Assembly: GCF_019457535.1 (NCBI RefSeq)
Contig: NZ_CP080417.1
Span: 3,472,001 to 3,536,000 of the forward strand
Source: Shewanella halotolerans
GTDB lineage: Bacteria; Pseudomonadota; Gammaproteobacteria; Enterobacterales; Shewanellaceae
DNA: 64,000 bases
Reading direction: 5' to 3'
Shown here: in pieces, positions 25,785 to 34,146 of the stretch
Layout: each line of letters opens with the position of its first letter
How positions within the stretch are numbered: position 1 is the first letter of the stretch
The notes under the pieces: model-generated
Told to the model about the DNA's origin: nothing
Database searches by the model: none
Seen by the model: the letters and a program-made list of their open reading frames with translations, nothing else
Position numbers and translations under genes: made by a program

Positions 25785-26333
25785 TTAGAAGTTTGCCGGT
25801 GTGGTGGCGCTGACGATACGACACGGCTTGTCGAAGGGGTTGCGGAATCTGTGGGGCAGTTCGCTGTTGAAGTAGTAGCTGTCGCCCTCGCTCAGCACAT
25901 AGACCTCATCGCCTATGGTGATCTCCAGCTGACCCTCGATCACCATGGCCGCCTCTTCACCCTCGTGCTGCAGCATCTCTTCACCGGTATCCGACCCAGG
26001 TGGATAGACCTCGTTCATCACAGACATGGCACGGTTGGGGTAATCTCTGCCGATCAACTTGTAGTCCAGGTTGCCATCGCCAATATCCAGCAGCTCGCCG
26101 GAGCGGTAGACCACCTTCTGCTCGGTAGGCATGCTCTCCTCGATAGAGAAGAAATCCACCAGTGACATAGGCAAACCCGACAAGACTTTCTTCAGGGAAC
26201 TCACCGAAGGACTGACGCTGTTCTTCTCGATCATGGAGATGGTGCTGTTGGTCACGCCGGCACGCTTGGCCAACTCGCGTTGCGATAACCCTTTCATTTT
26301 ACGAACAGCTTTGAGATTTGCGCCTATATCCAA
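25785..26333 (-). CDS. puuR: Polyamine-responsive repressor, XRE-HTH plus cupin (PuuR/PauR)
   Basis: A 182-residue regulator. The N-terminal helix-turn-helix spans about residues 5-60 (LSQRELAKRAGVTNSTISMIEKN), and the C-terminal cupin spans 105-178 (HEGEEAAMVIEGQLEITIGDE... YYFNSELPHRFRNP). Such proteins repress polyamine catabolic genes and release DNA on binding putrescine. I choose the TTG at 26333 (MDIGANLKAVRKMKGLS), which has AGGAG seven bases upstream. A TTG 18 bases earlier has no ribosome site because it precedes that AGGAG. The sequence looks closer to Pseudomonas PauR than to E. coli PuuR. It is divergent from puuB-2. Confidence 0.88.
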   Translation of the reverse strand: MDIGANLKAVRKMKGLSQRELAKRAGVTNSTISMIEKNSVSPSVSSLKKVLSGLPMSLVDFFSIEESMPTEQKVVYRSGELLDIGDGNLDYKLIGRDYPNRAMSVMNEVYPPGSDTGEEMLQHEGEEAAMVIEGQLEITIGDEVYVLSEGDSYYFNSELPHRFRNPFDKPCRIVSATTPANF

Positions 26334-26381
26334 AAAACATCTCCTATCCAACCAGACTCAGGAAGAAACAATTTTCCATAC

Positions 26382-26423
26382 TAGTTTGTATCAAACTAAA
26401 AAGCATGTTAAATATAATCAACA
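26382..26423. promoter_or_regulatory. puuR/puuB-2 divergent control region
   Basis: Two elements sit side by side. A perfect dyad TAGTTTG-TAT-CAAACTA spans 26382-26398. AAATATAATCAACA at 26410-26423 differs at one position from the corresponding part of the E. coli PuuR box as I recall it. Either could be the autoregulatory operator; the second also matches the boxes at puuD and puuC. Confidence 0.45.
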
Positions 26424-26516
26424 GGTGTGAATTATAACCAACTCAAGGGTCAAAAGTATACTTACTCTGGCCAATTTAGTCGAATAACAAGAATAAAACC
26501 CTCACTCGGAGCCCAA

Positions 26517-27821
26517 ATGACCACCAAGCGCCCTGTCCACAGTGACCAATATCCCGACTCTTTCTATCATGCCACCGCCAATGCCCTGGAAGCCCTGCCG
26601 CAGCTCACAGAGCGGATCAGCGCCGATGTCTGCATCGTCGGCGGCGGTTTCAGCGGCATCAACACCGCCATCGAGTTGGCCGAGAGAGGCTTCGAGGTGG
26701 TATTGCTGGAGGCGAAACGGATCGGCTGGGGCGCGTCGGGCCGTAACGGCGGCGAGCTGATCCGCGGCATAGGCCATAATGTCGAACAGTTTCGCAACGA
26801 GATTGGCTCAGAAGGCGTCGCGGCCATCGAGCAGATGGGCTTCGAGGCGGTTGAGATAGTGCGTAACCGCGTCGCCAAGCACAATATCGACTGTAACCTG
26901 CAGATGGGCTACTGCGATCTCGCCACCAAGCCCAGACACATGAAGGAACTCGCCGCCGACTATCAGGAGATGCTCCACCAGGGACGCGAGGGCTTTAAGC
27001 TGCTGGAGAAGCACCAGCTTGGCGAGGTGATCGGCTCAGATCTCTACTGCGGCGCCCTGGTCGACATGAACAGCGGCCATCTGCATCCCCTCAATCTGGC
27101 ACTGGGCGAGGCCAAGGTGGCCCGCAGCCTGGGGGTCAAGATGTTCGAATACAGCGCCGCCACCAAAATCGTCAAGGGCGAGCGCCCCTGCGTACATACG
27201 GAGCATGGCCGCGTCGACTGCCGCTATCTGGTACTCGCCGGTAACGCCTATATCGGCCATGAACTCAACGGCTACATAGGTGGTAAGGTGCTGCCCGCCG
27301 GCAGTTATCTGCTGGCCACCGAGCCTTTGTCCCAGGAGATGTGCGATGAAATTATCCCGCAAAACATGGCCTTCGCCGACATGCGTATCGATCTCGACTA
27401 CTTCCACCTCTCCCAGGACAATCGCCTACTGTTTGGCGGCCTGTGCACCTATTCGGGTAAAGATCCCAAAGATATCGACGCGGCGCTGCGTCCCAACCTG
27501 GAGAAGGTATTCCCCCAGCTCAAGGGGGTGAAGATAGAGTATGAATGGGGCGGCATGATAGGCATAGGTGCCAACCGCCTGCCACAGATAGGTCGGCTGC
27601 CGGACTGCCCCAACATCATCTACGCCCAGGCCTACGCCGGCCACGGCGTCAATGCCACCCATATGGCGGCCAGGCTTATCGGCGAAGCCCTGACGGCTCA
27701 GGCGGAGCGGTTCGATATCTTCGACAGGGTACAGCATATGACCTTCCCTGGCGGGCCGAGATTCCGCTCCCCCATGCTGGCGGCCGGCATGCTGTATCAC
27801 AGGCTGAAAGACCTGTTTTAG
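26517..27821 (+). CDS. puuB: Gamma-glutamylputrescine oxidoreductase PuuB (copy 2)
   Basis: A 434-residue FAD-dependent oxidase, paralogous to the enzyme at 17500. The FAD motif is VCIVGGGFSGINTA near residue 30, followed by GWGASGRNGGELI. Near the C-terminus IIYAQAYAGHGVNATHMAA is the second FAD-contact motif. The ATG at 26517 has GGAG at 26508; an upstream in-frame start at 26427 would add 30 residues without family resemblance. It is divergent from puuR and single-gene, ending at a terminator. The two PuuB copies are clearly diverged, so they may act on different gamma-glutamyl amines such as putrescine, diaminopropane or cadaverine conjugates. That is inference. Confidence 0.87.
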   Translation: MTTKRPVHSDQYPDSFYHATANALEALPQLTERISADVCIVGGGFSGINTAIELAERGFEVVLLEAKRIGWGASGRNGGELIRGIGHNVEQFRNEIGSEGVAAIEQMGFEAVEIVRNRVAKHNIDCNLQMGYCDLATKPRHMKELAADYQEMLHQGREGFKLLEKHQLGEVIGSDLYCGALVDMNSGHLHPLNLALGEAKVARSLGVKMFEYSAATKIVKGERPCVHTEHGRVDCRYLVLAGNAYIGHELNGYIGGKVLPAGSYLLATEPLSQEMCDEIIPQNMAFADMRIDLDYFHLSQDNRLLFGGLCTYSGKDPKDIDAALRPNLEKVFPQLKGVKIEYEWGGMIGIGANRLPQIGRLPDCPNIIYAQAYAGHGVNATHMAARLIGEALTAQAERFDIFDRVQHMTFPGGPRFRSPMLAAGMLYHRLKDLF

Positions 27822-27852
27822 CCAAAAATCGATTACCCAAAAGAGTCAGCAT

Positions 27853-27881
27853 AAAAAAGGTGCCCTAGGCACCTTTTCTTT
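27853..27881. terminator. Bidirectional terminator (puuB-2 / sulfurtransferase)
   Basis: GGTGCC (27859-27864) pairs with GGCACC (27868-27873), flanked by A6 and TTTTCTTTT. Confidence 0.88.
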
Positions 27882-27890
27882 TCACTGGAA

Positions 27891-28757
27891 TTAATTCCCC
27901 TGCTCGATAGGTAGCTCAGGGTTGCTGCCCCAGTCGGCCCAGGAGCCATCGTAGAGCACCGCCTTGTCATGGCCCGAGGCCACTGAGGCTAAGATCAGGA
28001 TACAGGCGGTGATACCTGAGCCGCAGCTGAAGATCCGCTCTGCTTCCTGCTCTCCTACCTGCTCCCCAACCAGCTGCTCAAACATGGCCTGCAGATCCTC
28101 GACCCGCTTCATCCGATGTTCGCGCAGCAGCTCTCCAAAAGGCAGATTTACCGAGCCGGGAATATGACCGCTGCGCACGCCGGGTCTGGGCTCACTGACC
28201 TCGCCGGCAAAACGCCCCGCTGCCCGCGCGTCCAAGATAACACTGTCGCCTCCCAGGGATTCGAGCACATAGTTGGCGTCACAGATAAGCTCGGGCTGGA
28301 AATCCGCCACATAGGGCACAGACTCTTCATCTATTACCGTGGGCTGATAGCGCTCGCTGGTCATGCGCTCCTCGCTGAGCCACTGGGGCAGGCCGCCATC
28401 GAGCACATAGACATTCTCGTGGCCCATCAGCTTAAACATCCACCAGGCGCGCGGCGCGCTGTAGATCCCCTGGTTATCGTAGATCACCACTAGGCTGTCT
28501 CTGTCTATGCCTAGGGCCGTGGCCCCATGCTCAAACTGCTCAGGGGTCGGCATGGCGTGCAGCTGCGATGAAGTGGTATCGCAAAACACCTGCTCAATAT
28601 CAAACTTTTGCGACCGGGGAATACAGACAAACTCATCATAGAGTATGGGTTCTTTGCCCACCACACTCTGCATACTGGCGTCGAGCAACACCAGATTACC
28701 CTCAAACAGATTCGCCTCAAGCCAGGCGGTGGTAACTAACGGGTATTCCAATTCCAT
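27891..28757 (-). CDS. 3-mercaptopyruvate/thiosulfate sulfurtransferase, two rhodanese domains
   Basis: A 288-residue tandem rhodanese protein: an inactive N-terminal domain (about 5-135) and a catalytic C-terminal domain (155-285). The active-site loop is CGSGITA with Cys245, the form typical of mercaptopyruvate sulfurtransferases such as E. coli SseA, rather than the CRKGVT loop of thiosulfate sulfurtransferases. The start at 28757 (MELEYPLVTTAWL) is preferred over an ATG four codons earlier. It is inserted between puuB-2 and puuC with no obvious metabolic link, so it may simply be a bystander. Confidence 0.85.
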   Translation of the reverse strand: MELEYPLVTTAWLEANLFEGNLVLLDASMQSVVGKEPILYDEFVCIPRSQKFDIEQVFCDTTSSQLHAMPTPEQFEHGATALGIDRDSLVVIYDNQGIYSAPRAWWMFKLMGHENVYVLDGGLPQWLSEERMTSERYQPTVIDEESVPYVADFQPELICDANYVLESLGGDSVILDARAAGRFAGEVSEPRPGVRSGHIPGSVNLPFGELLREHRMKRVEDLQAMFEQLVGEQVGEQEAERIFSCGSGITACILILASVASGHDKAVLYDGSWADWGSNPELPIEQGN

Positions 28758-28894
28758 AGTGACTCCCAATGTGGGGGCTAATCAGCATCTGCCCGCCCCT
28801 CTTATCAATAGTATGACGCTTATCTGTAAAGACAATATACGATGGGGGGGGCCAAGGACAAGTGACTTATTTTAACCCTGCTAACAAACTGGCA

Positions 28895-28923
28895 TAAAAA
28901 AAGCCCTTTATCGCTAAAGGGCT
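28895..28923 (-). terminator. puuC terminator
   Basis: AGCCCTTTA (28902-28910) pairs with TAAAGGGCT (28915-28923), and on the minus strand the stem is followed by a T run. It ends the puuC transcript. Confidence 0.85.
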
Positions 28924-28990
28924 GTGATTAAAGCGTTTTGTATAGCGGGTTTCTTGCCGCTAAGACGGGGGCTTTCCCTGAAAGGCTTTT

Positions 28991-30487
28991 CTATAGCGCG
29001 ATCCAGGTCGCCTTGATCTCGGTATATTTGTCGAAGGCATGCAATGACTTGTCGCGGCCGTTACCCGACTGCTTATAGCCACCAAAGGGCGCCGTCATGT
29101 CGCCACCATCATAGTGGTTGATCCACACCATGCCGCTACGCAGCGCCTTGGCCGTCTTGTGAGCCTTGCTGATATCTGAGGTCCAGACACCGGCCGCCAG
29201 GCCGTAGATGGTATCGTTACCGATACGAATCGCCTCCTCCATGCCATCGAAGGTGATCACCGACAGCACAGGGCCGAAGATCTCCTCCTTGGCGATGGTC
29301 ATCTCATTCTTCACGTTGGCAAAGATGGTCGGCGCCACATACACACCGCCGGTCTCGGCCAGCACCTGCTGACCACCTTGACGCAGCTGCGCCCCTTCGG
29401 CCACCCCGGCGCGAATATAGCGCAGCACATTCTCCAGCTGCTGCTTGTCCACCACAGCGCCACAGGTGGTGGCAGGATCCAGCGGGTGCCCCGGCTGCCA
29501 GGCCTGCATCTCGGCTTCGATCAGGTTAATAAGCTCTTCCTTCACCCCCGACTCCACCAGCAGACGCGAACCCGCGGTGCAGACCTCGCCCTGGTTGAAG
29601 GCGATGGCCGAGGCCGCGGCGATGGCCGCCTCTTTAAGGTTCGGCGCGTCGTTGAAGACGATATTCGGGCTCTTGCCCCCCGCCTCCAGCCAGACACGCT
29701 TCATGTTGGACTCGCCGGCATAGATCATCAGCTGCTTGGCAATCTTGGTCGAGCCGGTAAACACCAGAGTGTCGACATCCATGTGCAACGCCAGCGCCTT
29801 ACCCACGGTATGGCCGAATCCTGGCAACACGTTAAGCACCCCCTTAGGGATCCCCGCCTCTATTGCCAGCTGCGCCATGCGAATGGCGGTCAGCGGTGAC
29901 TTCTCTGAGGGCTTTAACACCACGCTGTTACCTGTGGCCAGCGCAGGGCCCAGCTTCCAGCAGGCCATCAAGAGCGGGAAGTTCCAGGGCACGATAGCCG
30001 CCACCACACCCACCGGCTCGCGGGTGATCATGCCAATCTCATTGTGGGCCGTTGGGGCAATTTCGTCGTAAATCTTATCCACCGCCTCGCCCGACCAGCG
30101 TATGGCGCGAGCCGCGCCCGCCACATCGACGGCGCCGGAATAACGGATAGGCTTACCCATATCCAAGGTTTCCAGCAGGGCCAGCTCATCCCTGTTTGCC
30201 TCCAGTAGATCGGCGAAGCGAATCATCACCTGCTTGCGTTTCACCGGCGGCAGCTGTGACCAGTCGCCGCGCTCAAACACCTCGCGGGCATTGGCAACGG
30301 CGCGGTTGGCATCCAGCAGATCGCAACTGGCCACCTGGGTCAGCACCCTGCCATCGATAGGGCTGATACAGTCGAAGGTGTCATTCGAATCGGCGGCGCA
30401 GTATTCGCCATTGATAAATGCCTGGCCCTGAATCACCAGGTTGTCCGCCATCTCTTGCCATTGTTCGCGATTTTGTGGAGTACTCAT
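28991..30487 (-). CDS. puuC: Gamma-glutamyl-aminobutyraldehyde dehydrogenase PuuC
   Basis: A 498-residue NAD(P)-dependent aldehyde dehydrogenase. Catalytic Cys303 is in FNQGEVCTAGSR, Glu268 is in WLEAGGKSPNIVF, and the cofactor loop FTGSTKIAK is near 243. The sequence falls with PuuC-type enzymes that oxidise gamma-glutamyl-aminobutyraldehyde to gamma-glutamyl-GABA, the step between PuuB and PuuD. It is monocistronic with its own terminator. It is divergent from the beta-alanine-type operon; a symmetric PuuR-like operator lies in the 246-bp region between them. Confidence 0.9.
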   Translation of the reverse strand: MSTPQNREQWQEMADNLVIQGQAFINGEYCAADSNDTFDCISPIDGRVLTQVASCDLLDANRAVANAREVFERGDWSQLPPVKRKQVMIRFADLLEANRDELALLETLDMGKPIRYSGAVDVAGAARAIRWSGEAVDKIYDEIAPTAHNEIGMITREPVGVVAAIVPWNFPLLMACWKLGPALATGNSVVLKPSEKSPLTAIRMAQLAIEAGIPKGVLNVLPGFGHTVGKALALHMDVDTLVFTGSTKIAKQLMIYAGESNMKRVWLEAGGKSPNIVFNDAPNLKEAAIAAASAIAFNQGEVCTAGSRLLVESGVKEELINLIEAEMQAWQPGHPLDPATTCGAVVDKQQLENVLRYIRAGVAEGAQLRQGGQQVLAETGGVYVAPTIFANVKNEMTIAKEEIFGPVLSVITFDGMEEAIRIGNDTIYGLAAGVWTSDISKAHKTAKALRSGMVWINHYDGGDMTAPFGGYKQSGNGRDKSLHAFDKYTEIKATWIAL

Positions 30488-30631
30488 TCTGACCTCTTAA
30501 CGGGTGATAATTGCTCTAGCGTCAATGCTAATGCACGTCCACGCCCTCTCTGGCGCGACTGTGCCTGCCCTAGATTACGCTCAACCCTCAATCAATTTCA
30601 ATATTTTTTACAAAAAGTTATTTTTTGCTAT

Positions 30632-30666
30632 AAATAATGAACAAAAAGCTTTCATGTTCATTATTT
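30632..30666. promoter_or_regulatory. Candidate PuuR operator between puuC and aminotransferase operon
   Basis: AAATAATGAACA (30632-30643) and TGTTCATTATTT (30655-30666) are perfect 12-bp inverted copies around an 11-bp spacer. Each arm resembles the E. coli PuuR box as I recall it. Its position would allow control of both divergent units. Confidence 0.6.
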
Positions 30667-30733
30667 CTGACATAGCATAGCGAATATCAACCACTCAATA
30701 AAACAACAATTACACAGAACCAGGGTAGATGAT

Positions 30734-32074
30734 ATGGAAGATTTTAATAAAGCTGACCAGGTAGCAACAGGCACGCTGGAACACTATTGGATGCCCTTTA
30801 CCGCCAATAGACAGTTTAAACAAAGTCCCCGCCTCCTCGCACAGGCAGAGGGGATGTACTACAAGGATGTAAACGGCCGTCCCGTACTCGACGGCACTGC
30901 CGGTCTCTGGTGCTGTAATGCCGGACACGGTCGCAAGGCGATCTCCGAGGCGGTCAGCAAACAGATCCACGAGATGGACTATGCACCCTCGTTCCAGATG
31001 GGCCACCCACTGGCCTTCGAGCTGGCCGAGCGTCTCGCCGCCATCGCTCCCAAAGGGATCAACAAGGTATTTTTCACCAACTCTGGCTCTGAGTCGGTCG
31101 ACACGGCGCTGAAGATCGCCCTCAACTACCACAGGGCCCGTGGTGAGGCGACCCGTACCCGTTTCATCGGTCGTGAGCTGGGCTACCATGGCGTCGGCTT
31201 CGGCGGTATCTCGGTCGGTGGCATAGGCGGTAACCGCCGCACCTTCAGCCAGCAGCTACTGCAGGGAGTCGATCACCTGCCCCACACCTTGGATATCCAG
31301 CAAAACGCCTTCTGTAAGGGCTTGCCGGAAACCGGCGCGGAGAAGGCCGAGGTGCTGGAGCAGCTCGTCACCCTACATGGCGCCGAGAATATCGCCGCGG
31401 TGATCGTCGAACCCATGTCGGGTTCGGCCGGGGTCATACTACCGCCTCAGGGCTATCTCAAGCGCCTAAGAGAGATCACCCGCAAGCATGGCATCCTATT
31501 GATCTTCGATGAGGTGATCACCGGCTTTGGCCGTGTGGGCGACGCCTTCGCCAGCCAGCGCTGGGGCGTGACGCCGGATATGATCACCACAGCCAAGGCG
31601 CTTAACAACGGCACCATCCCCATGGGCGCCGTGTTGATCGACGATGCCATCTATGATGCCAGCATGGATGCGCCAGAGGGCGCCATCGAGCTCTACCATG
31701 GCTACACCTATTCGGGCCATCCGGTAGCCGCAGCTGCCGCCATCGCCACCTTAGATATCTATCAGGAAGAGCAGCTGTTCGAGCGTACCAAGTCGCTGGA
31801 AGGCTACTTCGAAAAGGCGATCCACAGCCTCAAGGGGCTGCCGAACCTTATCGACATTCGTAACACAGGCCTGGTAGCCGGTATCCAGTTTAGCCCGAGC
31901 GATAAAGGCATAGGCAAGCGCGGCTTCGGCATCTTCGAGACCTGTTTCAAAAACGGCACCCTGGTCAGGGCAACGGCCGACACCATTGCCCTGTCGCCGC
32001 CACTGATCGTCGACGAGGCCCAGATAGATCAGATGGTCAACACCCTAAGCGATGCCATCACCACAGTTGGCTAA
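30734..32074 (+). CDS. bauA: Omega-amino acid (beta-alanine):pyruvate aminotransferase
   Basis: A 446-residue class III PLP aminotransferase. The N-terminal HYWMPFTANRQFK and VLDGTAGLWCCNAGHGR are hallmarks of the beta-alanine:pyruvate transaminases of Pseudomonas. Asp259 (IFDEVITGFGR) contacts the PLP nitrogen and Lys288 (TTAKALNNG) forms the Schiff base. It would convert beta-alanine or a related omega-amino acid plus pyruvate to malonate semialdehyde plus alanine. It is first in a three-gene operon with a semialdehyde dehydrogenase and a small cupin, the same set as bauA, bauC and bauB of Pseudomonas aeruginosa. Putrescine:pyruvate transaminases are near relatives, so dual use is possible. 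Confidence 0.85.
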   Translation: MEDFNKADQVATGTLEHYWMPFTANRQFKQSPRLLAQAEGMYYKDVNGRPVLDGTAGLWCCNAGHGRKAISEAVSKQIHEMDYAPSFQMGHPLAFELAERLAAIAPKGINKVFFTNSGSESVDTALKIALNYHRARGEATRTRFIGRELGYHGVGFGGISVGGIGGNRRTFSQQLLQGVDHLPHTLDIQQNAFCKGLPETGAEKAEVLEQLVTLHGAENIAAVIVEPMSGSAGVILPPQGYLKRLREITRKHGILLIFDEVITGFGRVGDAFASQRWGVTPDMITTAKALNNGTIPMGAVLIDDAIYDASMDAPEGAIELYHGYTYSGHPVAAAAAIATLDIYQEEQLFERTKSLEGYFEKAIHSLKGLPNLIDIRNTGLVAGIQFSPSDKGIGKRGFGIFETCFKNGTLVRATADTIALSPPLIVDEAQIDQMVNTLSDAITTVG

Positions 32075-32124
32075 CCCAGAATAACCAAGACACATTAGAG
32101 ATTTTTGCAGGGAAATAACGCGCT

Positions 32125-33615
32125 ATGCAGCAGATAAACCACTACATCAACGGCCAGCACACACAGCCCAGCGCCCGCAGCGCCGCCGTCTTCGAACCCG
32201 CCACCGGCGAGCACAAGGCCAACGTCTCCCTGGCCAGCGCGCTCGAGGTGGATGCGGCCATCGAACTGGCCAAGAAGGCCCACGGCCCCTGGTCTGAGAT
32301 GACCCCCCTTAACCGCGCACGCATTCTGTTTAAGTTTAAGGCACTGGTCGAAGCCAACATGGACGAGCTGGCCGCCATGATCACCCGCGAACACGGCAAG
32401 GTGCTCGACGATGCTAAGGGCGAGATCATCCGTGGCCTAGAGGTGGTGGAGTTTGCCTGCGGCATCTCCCATCTGCTCAAGGGCGAGCACACAGAGCAGG
32501 TCGGCGGCGGCGTTGATGCCTGGACGCTCAACCAATCCCTGGGCGTAGTAGCCGGCATCGCCCCCTTTAACTTTCCTGTGATGGTGCCAATGTGGATGTT
32601 CCCCATCGCCATCGCTGCGGGCAATACCTTTATCATGAAACCGTCGGAGAAGGATCCGACCTCTGTGATGCGCATGGCTGAACTCCTCACCGAAGCAGGT
32701 CTGCCAGACGGCGTATTTAACGTGGTCAACGGCGACAAGGAAGCGGTCGACACCTTGCTGACCCACAAGGACATTCAGGCGGTGAGCTTCGTCGGCTCCA
32801 CGCCGATCGCCGAGTATATCTACCAGACGGCGGCGGCCCACGGCAAACGTGTACAGGCGTTAGGTGGCGCAAAGAACCACATGCTGTTGATGCCAGATGC
32901 GGACCTCGACCAGGCGGTCAGCGCCCTGATGGGCGCCGCCTATGGCAGCGCTGGCGAGCGTTGCATGGCGATCTCTGTAGTGCTGGCCGTCGGCGATGTG
33001 GGTGATGCCTTGGTAGAGAAACTGCTGCCACAGATCCAGGCGCTCAAGGTCGGTAACGGCCTGGAAGGCGAGATGGAGATGGGACCGCTGATCTCGGCGC
33101 AGCATCTCGCGAAAGTGCGCGGCTATGTGGACAGAGGCGTGAGCGAGGGGGCGACCCTGCTGGCCGATGGCCGTCAACTCACGGTCGCCGATCACGAGCA
33201 GGGCTACTTCCTCGGTGGCTGCCTGTTCGACCATGTCACCCCAGAGATGACCATCTACAAGGAAGAGATCTTCGGCCCTGTGCTGGCCATCGTCCGAGTG
33301 AAGGATTATGCCGAGGCGCTGACCCTGATCAATGAGCACGAGTTTGGGAACGGCACCGCCATCTTTACCCAGAGCGGCGAGGCGGCGAGACACTTCTGCC
33401 ACCATGTGCAGGTTGGCATGGTTGGGGTCAATGTGCCCATCCCAGTGCCTATGGCCTTCCATAGCTTCGGCGGCTGGAAACGCTCCCTCTTCGGCCCGCT
33501 GCACATGCATGGCCCGGACGGCGTGCGCTTCTACACTAAGCGTAAGGCGATCACCGCACGCTGGCCCAAGGGCAAGGGTAGTCAGGCTGAATTTGTCATG
33601 CCTACCATGAAATAA
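32125..33615 (+). CDS. mmsA: CoA-acylating methylmalonate/malonate semialdehyde dehydrogenase
   Basis: A 496-residue aldehyde dehydrogenase of the MmsA class. It converts malonate semialdehyde to acetyl-CoA, CO2 and NADH (or methylmalonate semialdehyde to propionyl-CoA). Catalytic Cys280 is in GSAGERCMAISVV. The general-base Glu of ordinary ALDHs is replaced in the QALGGAKNHM segment, as expected for CoA-dependent members. It follows the aminotransferase by 50 bases with an AGGGA ribosome site. Its place in the operon indicates the BauC role in beta-alanine degradation rather than valine catabolism. Confidence 0.9.
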   Translation: MQQINHYINGQHTQPSARSAAVFEPATGEHKANVSLASALEVDAAIELAKKAHGPWSEMTPLNRARILFKFKALVEANMDELAAMITREHGKVLDDAKGEIIRGLEVVEFACGISHLLKGEHTEQVGGGVDAWTLNQSLGVVAGIAPFNFPVMVPMWMFPIAIAAGNTFIMKPSEKDPTSVMRMAELLTEAGLPDGVFNVVNGDKEAVDTLLTHKDIQAVSFVGSTPIAEYIYQTAAAHGKRVQALGGAKNHMLLMPDADLDQAVSALMGAAYGSAGERCMAISVVLAVGDVGDALVEKLLPQIQALKVGNGLEGEMEMGPLISAQHLAKVRGYVDRGVSEGATLLADGRQLTVADHEQGYFLGGCLFDHVTPEMTIYKEEIFGPVLAIVRVKDYAEALTLINEHEFGNGTAIFTQSGEAARHFCHHVQVGMVGVNVPIPVPMAFHSFGGWKRSLFGPLHMHGPDGVRFYTKRKAITARWPKGKGSQAEFVMPTMK

Positions 33616-33621
33616 ACTAAG

Positions 33622-33647
33622 CTTAAGGCGCCTCGCTGCGCCTTAAG
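33622..33647 (+). other. Intercistronic hairpin mmsA/cupin
   Basis: CTTAAGGCGC (33622-33631) pairs perfectly with GCGCCTTAAG (33638-33647). No T run follows, so it may protect the upstream mRNA or attenuate the cupin gene rather than terminate outright. Confidence 0.5.
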
Positions 33648-33670
33648 TCTATCTGTAAATTGGAGCAGAA

Positions 33671-34036
33671 ATGACACAGACTATTGATGCCATCATCAAC
33701 TTTGGCCAGCATAAGGTTAAGACGGAACACTATGAGGTGGCACCGGAAAAAGTATTAAGCGGGGAGCCTAAGCAGCAACTGGAGAACCATTACTCCAGCC
33801 CCTGCGATCAATTTCACGCCGGGATCTGGCAGGGCCAGGTCGGCAGTTGGAAGGTCAACTACAGCGAACATGAGTATTGCGAGATCCTATCGGGCAGTAG
33901 CGAGATCATTGATGAAGCAGGCAACAGCCTGACGGTCAGCAAAGGCGATCGCTTCGTCATCCCCGCCGGTTTTAAGGGCGTATGGCGAGTGCTGCAGGAG
34001 TGTCGCAAGATTTACGTCGTATTTGAGCAAAAATAA
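33671..34036 (+). CDS. Small cupin protein (BauB-like)
   Basis: A 121-residue single-domain cupin of the DUF861/EutQ-like type. Visible features are GIWQGQVGSWKVNYSEHEYCEILSG (motif 1; described in pieces: GIWQG, YSEHEYCEIL), GDRFVIPAGFKGVW (motif 2) and a C-terminal KIYVVFEQ strand. No signal peptide is present. It is third in the bauA-mmsA operon, matching the place of the BauB protein of Pseudomonas, whose biochemical role is not settled to my knowledge. The single His and Glu in motif 1 could bind a metal. The function is unknown; a sensor, isomerase or aldehyde scavenger role would all be speculation. Confidence 0.75.
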   Translation: MTQTIDAIINFGQHKVKTEHYEVAPEKVLSGEPKQQLENHYSSPCDQFHAGIWQGQVGSWKVNYSEHEYCEILSGSSEIIDEAGNSLTVSKGDRFVIPAGFKGVWRVLQECRKIYVVFEQK

Positions 34037-34089
34037 CTAAAATCATTGCCATGTAGTCTCAGCTAACTAGCTGTTGTTTGGCTTAATCT

Positions 34090-34115
34090 GATCCGGATAG
34101 CTCGCTACCCGGGTC
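34090..34115 (+). other. Stem-loop in the porin leader
   Basis: GATCCGGATAGC (34090-34101) pairs with GCTACCCGGGTC (34104-34115) with one mismatch and one wobble. No T tract follows. It lies 30 bases before the porin start and could shape its translation or stability. Confidence 0.4.
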
Positions 34116-34146
34116 GGTGTCAACCAAGTGAAATGGAGAAACCACC

